Shown: in pieces, positions 1-4,670 of the stretch
How the letters are laid out: every line of letters begins with the position of its first letter
Position numbering within the stretch: the stretch's first letter is position 1
Origin: Lentisphaerota bacterium
GTDB lineage: Bacteria > Verrucomicrobiota > Kiritimatiellia > RFP12 > UBA1067
Length of the DNA stretch: 7,404 bases
Reading direction: 5' to 3'
Assembly: GCA_022839525.1 (NCBI GenBank)
Contig: JALHET010000126.1
Span: 1 to 7,404, forward strand
Notes under the pieces: generated by a model
Databases searched by the model: none
What the model was told of the DNA's origin: nothing
Seen by the model: the letters and a program-made list of their open reading frames with translations, nothing else
Program-made: the position numbers and the translations under genes

Positions 1-484
1 GACGCCCCTTGGACAGGTACCGTTCAAACGCCTCGGTCACAGACGACACGTAATCGCGGTCAATCAGCGCCTGGGCAAAATGCACGCGCCCCACAACATC
101 CTCGCCCGCACACTCCTGCACGTCGCCCCACTCCAGCTCCATCCCCAACGCGTTCAGTTTCTCCAGTATCCGCTCGTTGCGCCACAAGCGGCCCTCCAAC
201 ACGCGCTCCAAATTCTCCACCACCAGCGGATGCTCGGGGTTCACCCCGTAGCCGAGGATGTGCAGCGTGCCGTGCCCTTCCTCGACAGCGGCACTGATTT
301 CCACGCCCGCGATTCCCGTCATGCCTTCCGACCTGCAGGCAGCCAGAAAATCACTGACGCCGTCCATGCTGTCGTGATCCGTCAACGCCAGGGCCGTCAC
401 GCCCGCGCGCCGCCCCAGCGCCACCAGTTCTTCCGGCGTTTCGGAACCGTCGGAGTTCGTCGAATGAAGGTGCAGGTCAATCAT
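1..484 (-). CDS. PHP-domain phosphoesterase, partial (C-terminus beyond left edge)
   Basis: The 161 residues visible are the N-terminal part of a PHP (polymerase and histidinol phosphatase) metal-dependent phosphoesterase. The metal-binding motifs are present in the family order: H5-x-H7 with D12 in the MIDLHLHSTNSDG opening, D36-H37-D38, E62 in GVEIS, H75 in HILGY, and H135 in GRVHFAQAL. The last motif followed by a SVTEAFERYL segment is typical of the YciV/TrpH branch, whose members act as 5'-3' exonucleases on short RNA or as 3',5'-nucleoside bisphosphate phosphatases; the exact substrate here is inferred. Family members are usually about 270-290 residues, so a little over half is seen. 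The start codon overlaps the last 8 nt of the upstream IMP cyclohydrolase gene, which indicates co-transcription and probable translational coupling. An in-frame ATG nine bases upstream (at 493) is an alternative, but it sits only 3 nt from the GAGG ribosome-binding element, so the ATG at 484 is preferred. Cytoplasmic; no signal peptide. Confidence 0.9.
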   Translation of the reverse strand, partial: MIDLHLHSTNSDGSETPEELVALGRRAGVTALALTDHDSMDGVSDFLAACRSEGMTGIAGVEISAAVEEGHGTLHILGYGVNPEHPLVVENLERVLEGRLWRNERILEKLNALGMELEWGDVQECAGEDVVGRVHFAQALIDRDYVSSVTEAFERYLSKGR

Positions 485-1169
485 GATGGACATGCACCTC
501 ATACGTACTTCGGACACGCGTCTCAGGCACGCCGGCGAAAAAGTCGGCAATGGCCGCATCGTACTGCGCCGTATGGGCAAACGCTTTTTTCATGAGGCAC
601 AGCCGCGTGGCAATCCCCACGGTTCCCGCCTGCGCGGACAACTCGCCCAGCAACGCGCCGTAGTCCGCAGGATCCGTCACCGGCACGACGCGCAGATAGT
701 TCTTGGCCGAGGCCCGCACCATGCAGGGCCCGCCGATATCGATGTTCGTGCGTGCCTCTTCCGGCGTCACGTCCCCGCGCGCCACCGTCTTCTGGAACGG
801 GTAGAGATTCACGACCACCATGTCGATCGCCACGGCCTGCGTGCGCGCGAGGTCTCTCCTGTGCGCGTCGTTATAGGTCTCGCTGAGCAACCCGAGATAG
901 ATTTTGAAGTCCAGTGTCTTGACCAGCCCGCCCTGCATCTCGGGTTGCCCCGTGTAGTCCGAGACCGCCACCAGATGCTTTGCCGCCGACGCCCCAAGGA
1001 TCTTCTGCACAGCCGTATAGGTGCCGCCCGTCGAAAAAATCTTCACATCCGGACATGCCGCCACCAGACCCGGGACAAAGGTCTCCAGGCCAGTCTTGTC
1101 CGAAACGCTCATCAGCACATGACGCACCGCCACGCGGTCATCAATCTCGCCCACTATGTTCAACGCCAT
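477..1169 (-). CDS. purH: Stand-alone IMP cyclohydrolase (PurH N-terminal domain only)
   Basis: This 230-residue protein is the MGS-like IMP cyclohydrolase domain, which closes FAICAR to IMP in the last step of de novo purine synthesis. Motifs in order: SVSDKTG (21-27), STGGT (46-50), VSDYTGQPEMQGG (69-81), VKTL (83-86), VVVNLYPF (118-125) and NIDIGG (142-147) followed by RASAKN (152-157). K84, Y123, D144 and K156 match the catalytic Lys66, Tyr104, Asp125 and Lys137 of human ATIC in order and spacing. Ordinary bacterial PurH is about 510-530 residues because an AICAR transformylase domain follows; here the protein stops after the first domain and the next gene is unrelated, so the transformylase must be encoded elsewhere. 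The loop after VKTL, normally HPxxH, reads DFKIY: both histidines and the proline are replaced. The start at 1169 is chosen because AAGGAG lies 5 nt upstream and the homology begins soon after; a longer reading from 1256 has no such support. It probably heads an operon with the PHP gene. Confidence 0.93.
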   Translation of the reverse strand: MALNIVGEIDDRVAVRHVLMSVSDKTGLETFVPGLVAACPDVKIFSTGGTYTAVQKILGASAAKHLVAVSDYTGQPEMQGGLVKTLDFKIYLGLLSETYNDAHRRDLARTQAVAIDMVVVNLYPFQKTVARGDVTPEEARTNIDIGGPCMVRASAKNYLRVVPVTDPADYGALLGELSAQAGTVGIATRLCLMKKAFAHTAQYDAAIADFFAGVPETRVRSTYEVHVHHD

Positions 1170-1174
1170 AAAAA

Positions 1175-1180
1175 CTCCTT
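1175..1180 (-). promoter_or_regulatory. Ribosome binding site of the IMP cyclohydrolase gene
   Basis: On the minus strand AAGGAG is followed by five T and then ATG at 1169. This strong Shine-Dalgarno element decides the start against the longer in-frame reading beginning at 1256. Confidence 0.8.
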
Positions 1181-1282
1181 TTACGGTTCCTTGTCCGCCA
1201 TAGGGGATAGAATAAAAGGAAGACATATAATAACGTCGAAATGTGGGAACCGGCATGTCGCCGGAAAAGCCTATAGATGGTA

Positions 1283-1301
1283 GCGTTTTTTTAAAAAACG
1301 C
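1283..1301. repeat. A/T-rich palindrome in the divergent intergenic region
   Basis: GCG, seven T, six A, CGC: 9-bp arms around a single central base. As RNA it would form an 8-bp stem with a 3-nt loop directly in front of the GGAG at 1302-1305. It lies in the leader of the plus-strand Tat-lipoprotein gene and upstream of the divergent IMP cyclohydrolase gene. It could be an operator or a leader hairpin that masks a ribosome binding site; it may also simply be an A/T tract. The structure is seen directly and the role is inferred. Confidence 0.5.
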
Positions 1302-1333
1302 GGAGAAAACTCTTGAAGCAAGGTTGTAACACG

Positions 1334-2245
1334 ATGATTACGAGAAGGCATTTTGTTGGTTTGTCCGTTTCTGCGGGCGGAGCGTTGGCGTTGGCGGGAT
1401 GCAGACACCCATTTTGTGGATCGCGTGAGCGTGTGCCGTACGGTAACACGATCGGCGACCGTCTTTGGATGTGGGGCCATCACCGCGACTCCTTCAAGTC
1501 GCTCAAGGGCAAGAAAGAGCAGTACAACCTTCCCTTTGACACGCGCATCGACATGGCGGCGGCGTGCGGGAGGATGTCGATTCCGGGTTGCTTCGTCGTC
1601 CGCTGGACGAACAACCCGACGAAAGCGGAGCTTCCGGAATACATGAAGCAGTTCCGCGACATGCGCCGCGTCGGGTTCTCCATCACCGACAGTGCCGCCG
1701 AAACCTTCGAGGAGAAGATCCGTCTCGGCTTCGAATATGCGGATAAGATGCCCAACCTCTCGCATTTCGTGATGGACGACTTCTGGAGCGGTGCGGGCAA
1801 AGGCGTGACGGCGGAGAGGATCCGCCTCCTGAGGGATGATCTCGCCGTGCGCGGGATGAAACTCTGCGTCGTCCTGTATTCCGACGCCAACGACATCAAG
1901 GCCGAGCAGAAGGAGATACTCGACCTGTGCGACGAGGTGACGCTCTGGTTCTGGCACGGCAAGAATACGGGCGGCATCGAGGAACGCGTCGGCAAGCTGC
2001 GCGAACTCATCGGGAACGAAAAGCCCGTCCTCCTCGGACAGTACATGTACGATTTCGGCGGACGCAAGGTGATGCCCGGCACGACAATGGAGAACCAGCT
2101 TGCCCAGACCTCTCGCCTGCTCGCAGCGAAGGCGATCTCGGGCGTCATCTTTCACTGCACCCCGCTCGTCGACATGGATCTCGACGCCGTCCGTGTGTCG
2201 AAGGATTGGATTGCCAAAAACGCATCAAAGAAGTGGGGCACCTGA
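1334..2245 (+). CDS. Tat-type lipoprotein of unknown function, probable TIM-barrel fold
   Basis: I do not recognise this 303-residue protein. The N-terminus MITRRHFVGLSVSAGG carries a twin-arginine motif (T3-R4-R5-H6-F7-V8) and a lipobox L20-A21-G22-C23, so export by Tat and lipid anchoring at C23 are likely. The mature part alternates hydrophobic strands with amphipathic helices. Short strand-like segments end in polar residues: LWMWGHH (44-50), FVVRWT (87-92), FVMDDFW (145-151), LCVVLYSD (177-184), VTLWFWHG (202-209), VLLGQYMYDFG (232-242), and ISGVIFHC near the C-terminus. This rhythm resembles (beta/alpha)8 glycoside-hydrolase-like domains, with D148-D149 as candidate acid residues; that is inference. 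An upstream TTG at 1313, with GGAG 7 nt before it, would add MKQGCNT; the ATG at 1334, with AAGG 10 nt upstream, is preferred because it leaves a compact signal. It is convergent with the GH127-type gene and divergent from the purine operon, so it appears to be a single-gene unit; a role in glycan use is only suggested by that neighbour. Confidence 0.85.
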   Translation: MITRRHFVGLSVSAGGALALAGCRHPFCGSRERVPYGNTIGDRLWMWGHHRDSFKSLKGKKEQYNLPFDTRIDMAAACGRMSIPGCFVVRWTNNPTKAELPEYMKQFRDMRRVGFSITDSAAETFEEKIRLGFEYADKMPNLSHFVMDDFWSGAGKGVTAERIRLLRDDLAVRGMKLCVVLYSDANDIKAEQKEILDLCDEVTLWFWHGKNTGGIEERVGKLRELIGNEKPVLLGQYMYDFGGRKVMPGTTMENQLAQTSRLLAAKAISGVIFHCTPLVDMDLDAVRVSKDWIAKNASKKWGT

Positions 2246-2262
2246 GATAGGCCGTGTCGCGG

Positions 2263-2295
2263 AAGCCTTCTCCCCGTTGGCCGTGAGCAAGGCTT
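2263..2295. repeat. Inverted repeat in the convergent gap
   Basis: AAGCCTT (2263-2269) and AAGGCTT (2289-2295) are perfect reverse complements. The stem extends inward by CTC/GAG with one bulged C at 2288, giving a 10-bp stem with a 12-nt loop. It lies 18 nt after the stop of the plus-strand lipoprotein gene. No T-run follows on either strand, so it is not a classical intrinsic terminator; it could stabilise mRNA 3' ends. Confidence 0.45.
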
Positions 2296-2322
2296 GGCGC
2301 TTGTCCGCAAATAGAAATCACC

Positions 2323-2341
2323 TGCCGAAAACGGGCATTTT
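2323..2341 (+). terminator. Weak candidate terminator of the plus-strand lipoprotein gene
   Basis: TGCCG, four A, then CGGGCA can pair as a 5-bp stem with one bulged G and is followed by TTTT, CA, TTT. The stem is short and the structure overlaps the stop codon of the convergent GH127-type gene by one base, so it is only a candidate. Confidence 0.3.
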
Positions 2342-4128
2342 CATTTCGTGAAAAGCTCGTCTTCTTCGCGGCAGTCCTCTTCGATGTTCGGCGCGCGGAA
2401 ATAGGTGAGGTTCACGTTCTCCGAACAGAACGGCTCGAGCTGGACAGCGCAGACGTTCTTTGAGCTGCCCTGGTCGACCGAGATGTCGTCAATGCCGACC
2501 GCCCACTCAACCGTCGAGATCACCGCGTCGATCTTGCCCGCGCGATAAACGAGACGCTTCGGATCCATCATCAGGATCGTCTGAGCCTCGTAGGCGGAAA
2601 TATCCTTGAACGCCTCGACCTTCTTCGTGTCAAGCGAATAGACGACCGGCCCGCGCATGACTGCGAAGCGTCCGGACTGGCGCTTGCGGCCGCGGACGGT
2701 TCTCACCTCCATCGGAAAATCAAGCTCGACCGTATGCCCCTTCTTCCAGACGCGCGGGAGGTTGAGGATCTGCCCGGGCTTGTACTTGTAGGTCACTTCC
2801 TTACCGTTGATTTTGACGGACGGATTCTTCACCCAGCGCGGAATGCGCACCTTGAAGCCAAAGCAGACCGGTTCGTCGGGATCGAGCGTGAATTTGACAT
2901 AGCCGCTCTTCGGATAGTCGGTCTCCTCCTTGATGCGCACATTGACGCCCGCGACTTTAAAGTCAGCCTCGCACGCCGTGTAGAGGTTGGCCGCGATCGA
3001 GCGTTCCTCGGCGTAGAAAAGGTATTCCGGCAGACGGGACATACCGCGCCGAAAGTTGTTAGGGCAACAGTAGAGGTCGTTCGGCCAGAATTTGCGCTCG
3101 CCGTTCAAGGGCGTGTAGTAGCGCAGACGCCGCCCGTCCGCGCTCATTGCCGCGAAGAGCGCATTGTAGACACAGCGCTCCATGAGATCGCCCAAAAGAG
3201 CACGGTCGGCCACGCCCAGGCGGTAGAGATCGTCCCAAAAGAGCAGTTCGAAGGTTGCATTGCACGTCTCTCCGACATGGCCCTCGCCGTCCTGGTCGTT
3301 TGTCCAGCACTCGCAGATGCCGCCGTTGCCGCTGATCAGCACGCCGTCGCCTTTTGTCTGGAACTCGAGCGCGCGCAGGCTCGTCTCGAGATAGCGCGGC
3401 TTCGGGTCGTACCGGTAGAGCTGGAGCTGTTCAAGGCAGGTTCCCGTATAGCCGTAGGCCTGTCCATAGATCATCTTGTCGCGGCCGACCACGATCGGAT
3501 CGTTCCATGTATCGAGTGCGCGCTCATGGCGCAGGAAATCGCGCAGCCGCTCGTCCTTGGTCGCCGCGTAGAGCCGGGCGACGCCGTAACCGAAACCGAG
3601 CGTCGTCTCACGGTCAGTGAGATAGTCCATCTCCCAGTTATCCGGCATGGACTTCCACCGGTCGATCACGTAGTAGACGTTCTTGCGCGCCGCCTCGAGC
3701 GCGGCCTTGTTGCCGAAGAGTTCGTAGTCGGACATGAGCCCTTGGATAATGAAGCCCATTTCGTGGATGTCCCATATCTTGACGAGACGGGCCTCCGGCT
3801 TGAAATACCCGGTATACCCGTCCGGCAACTGGTTCTTCACGATGAAGTCGATGATCTTCTCCTTGCGGGCGATCACCTCGGGGTCACGCGTATTGGCCGC
3901 GTAATGAACCGCCGCGTCGGCGTTCTTGCCTAGCCCGTTGAACCCGCCCCCTCCCTGACGTTCGGCGAAGGGCTTGAAAAAGTCCTTCTCAAGATCGAGC
4001 TTCATGAAATTGCCGCGGATGGAGAGATCGAACTTCTCGCCGATTACGCCGCCCATCCGGACCTCGCCGAACGAGACAACCACCGAACCGGCGGCAAGCG
4101 CCGCCACGACCAACTGATTGGCCTTCAT
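2341..4128 (-). CDS. Secreted GH127-type glycoside hydrolase (DUF1680; beta-L-arabinofuranosidase-like)
   Basis: This 595-residue protein has a Sec signal peptide (MKAN, then a hydrophobic run to about residue 21) and a complete DUF1680/GH127-type fold. The N-terminal (alpha/alpha)6 region includes QLPDGYTGYF (100-109), HEMGFIIQGL (122-131) and MIYGQAYGY (219-227). The catalytic signature is E287-T-C289 and C354-C355 in YCCPNN, matching Glu338, Cys340, Cys417 and Cys418 of Bifidobacterium HypBA1, where three cysteines and a glutamate bind zinc and Cys417 is the nucleophile. E273 in GGICECW is a candidate acid/base residue. C-terminal beta-sandwich markers are RIPRW (428-432), LPRVW plus ELDFPMEVR (457-476) and MRGPVVYSL (491-499). 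The family releases terminal beta-L-arabinofuranose and, in one described member, aceric acid from rhamnogalacturonan II; the substrate cannot be chosen from sequence, and families such as GH146 share the site. The start at 4128 is fixed by GGAGGTG upstream. It is divergent from the tRNA and the beta-helix gene. Confidence 0.92.
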   Translation of the reverse strand: MKANQLVVAALAAGSVVVSFGEVRMGGVIGEKFDLSIRGNFMKLDLEKDFFKPFAERQGGGGFNGLGKNADAAVHYAANTRDPEVIARKEKIIDFIVKNQLPDGYTGYFKPEARLVKIWDIHEMGFIIQGLMSDYELFGNKAALEAARKNVYYVIDRWKSMPDNWEMDYLTDRETTLGFGYGVARLYAATKDERLRDFLRHERALDTWNDPIVVGRDKMIYGQAYGYTGTCLEQLQLYRYDPKPRYLETSLRALEFQTKGDGVLISGNGGICECWTNDQDGEGHVGETCNATFELLFWDDLYRLGVADRALLGDLMERCVYNALFAAMSADGRRLRYYTPLNGERKFWPNDLYCCPNNFRRGMSRLPEYLFYAEERSIAANLYTACEADFKVAGVNVRIKEETDYPKSGYVKFTLDPDEPVCFGFKVRIPRWVKNPSVKINGKEVTYKYKPGQILNLPRVWKKGHTVELDFPMEVRTVRGRKRQSGRFAVMRGPVVYSLDTKKVEAFKDISAYEAQTILMMDPKRLVYRAGKIDAVISTVEWAVGIDDISVDQGSSKNVCAVQLEPFCSENVNLTYFRAPNIEEDCREEDELFTK

Positions 4129-4135
4129 CGTTGAA

Positions 4136-4142
4136 CACCTCC
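4136..4142 (-). promoter_or_regulatory. Ribosome binding site of the GH127-type gene
   Basis: GGAGGTG on the minus strand ends 7 nt before the ATG at 4128 (9 nt counted from the GGAGG core). It favours this start, which also gives a clean signal peptide, over the upstream reading at 4161 that would add eleven residues in front of it. Confidence 0.75.
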
Positions 4143-4205
4143 GAATTGAAAGATCGACCACGGTCTCGCCGAAAACGTGTCGCTACACCTGCCAACATCC
4201 TCCTT

Positions 4206-4233
4206 ATAATATCGTTATTCCCCCGTCTGACAA
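4206..4233 (-). promoter_or_regulatory. Sigma70-type promoter candidate for the GH127-type gene
   Basis: On the minus strand TTGTCA (-35, 5 of 6) is separated by 16 nt from TATTAT (-10, 5 of 6). Transcription would start near 4199 and give a leader of about 70 nt before the ATG at 4128. Confidence 0.5.
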
Positions 4234-4295
4234 TCATTCTTGGAGCGGCGGAACCTGTTTTTTGCCCCGCCCTCCCCCTCATCGCCCCTACTACC

Positions 4296-4481
4296 TCACA
4301 TCCGGCTACGACACCGAATCCGCCAGGCATCCTCGACCGTTGCCGCGAACGTCTGCCGCGTTCGTTTCCCGTTCTGGAGCGTTTCGACTTGATACGGGCA
4401 TCCGCGTTGTCGTATTATCGCGCTGTTCCTTTTGCAGACCTTTTGGTAAGAATGTGGACATGTTTTTACCATCGCCAGCAT
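4296..4481 (-). pseudogene. Relic of a tyrosine-recombinase N-terminal (Arm DNA-binding-like) domain
   Basis: A 61-codon minus-strand frame contains AIIRQRGCPYQVETL, then QNGKRTRQTF, then TVEDAWR (about codons 21-54, positions 4320-4421). This fits the pattern at the N-terminus of many phage and island integrases: basic I-R-x-R-G, an aromatic-Q-V strand, a turn with N-G-K-R, then T-F-x-T-x-E-x-A-W. Intact integrases are usually 300-450 residues; here the frame stops after about 60 and no core-binding or catalytic (R-H-R-Y) region is seen, so only the first domain remains. Its nominal ATG at 4481 overlaps the first bases of tRNA-Thr, whose genes are common integration sites. There is no ribosome binding site, so it is not expected to be expressed. 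The match is by pattern recognition only; a chance open frame is the alternative. Confidence 0.45.
4389..4418 (+). promoter_or_regulatory. Sigma70-type promoter candidate for tRNA-Thr
   Basis: TTGATA (-35, 5 of 6) and TATTAT (-10, 5 of 6) are separated by 18 nt. Transcription would begin near 4425, leaving a leader of about 50 nt to be removed from the tRNA precursor. It lies inside the recombinase-like relic, on the opposite strand. Confidence 0.5.
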
Positions 4482-4549
4482 AGCTCAGTTGGTAGAGCAC
4501 TTGATTTGTAATCATGAGGTCGTCGGTTCGAACCCGTCTGCTGGCTCCA
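4474..4549 (+). tRNA. tRNA-Thr (anticodon UGU), CCA encoded
   Basis: The 76-nt gene folds as a standard cloverleaf. The acceptor stem GCCAGCA/TGCTGGC is perfect (7 bp). The D-stem is GCTC/GAGC with loop AGTTGGTA. The anticodon stem is CTTGA/TCATG with loop TTTGTAA, anticodon TGT at 4507-4509. The variable loop is AGGTC. The T-stem is GTCGG/CCGTC with loop TTCGAAC. The discriminator is T and CCA is encoded at 4547-4549. The anticodon reads ACA and related threonine codons. Two pairs are U-U mismatches, 28-42 in the anticodon stem and 50-64 in the T-stem; all other stem pairs are Watson-Crick. All invariant positions I checked are intact, so it is probably functional, but two mismatches are more than usual. 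Confidence 0.95.
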
Positions 4550-4656
4550 TCTTAAATCCACAACCAAAATTCAGGTTTTATTGGGGTTTGACAGCGGTTT
4601 TTAGCCGTCTTCACGCATCCGCCCGTAGACGTGTCACGGCGGAGGATGATGTCATC

Positions 4657-4663
4657 AAGGGGG
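4657..4663 (+). promoter_or_regulatory. Ribosome binding site that selects a TTG start
   Basis: AAGGGGG is followed by 7 nt and then TTG at 4671. The only other in-frame start nearby, ATG at 4686, lies 22 nt away and would remove the lysine of the signal peptide. An in-frame stop at 4647 rules out an earlier start. Confidence 0.7.
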
Positions 4664-4670
4664 AAGCGAT

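Larger units (their letters stand above)
4129..4473. other. Divergent intergenic region, 345 bp
   Basis: There is no intact gene between the GH127-type start and the tRNA. The region holds a leftward promoter candidate (4206-4233), a pyrimidine-rich plus-strand tract (about 4256-4297, mostly C and T), a broken recombinase-like reading frame on the minus strand (4296-4481) and a rightward promoter candidate for the tRNA (4389-4418). The frame ends at 4296, and I could not follow it convincingly in the other minus-strand frames between 4129 and 4330. Confidence 0.6.

Noticed and set aside
1226..1231. Perfect -10 hexamer TATAAT in the divergent intergenic region
   Set aside because: No -35 element lies 16-18 nt upstream on the plus strand, and the minus-strand equivalent also lacks a convincing partner.
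483..1283. Long plus-strand open frame opposite the IMP cyclohydrolase gene
   Set aside because: Its product is rich in R and H with no recognisable domain, and the opposite strand has a clear enzyme with catalytic residues; it is a G+C-driven antisense frame.
1271..2155. Long minus-strand open frame opposite the Tat-lipoprotein gene
   Set aside because: The plus strand has a signal sequence, lipobox and ribosome binding site; the antisense product shows no domain and its frame follows the codon bias of the plus-strand gene.
2734..3933. 399-codon plus-strand frame opposite the GH127-type gene
   Set aside because: Although long, it lies wholly within a gene with complete catalytic motifs on the other strand and has no recognisable motif of its own.
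4588..4593. Perfect -35 hexamer TTGACA upstream of the beta-helix gene
   Set aside because: No acceptable -10 hexamer lies 16-18 nt downstream (sequence there reads TTCACGCA), so a sigma70 promoter cannot be called.
4591..4612. Possible terminator hairpin after tRNA-Thr (GACAGCGG, T-rich loop, GCCGTC)
   Set aside because: The stem is interrupted by an A-C mismatch and the T-run is in the loop instead of after the stem.
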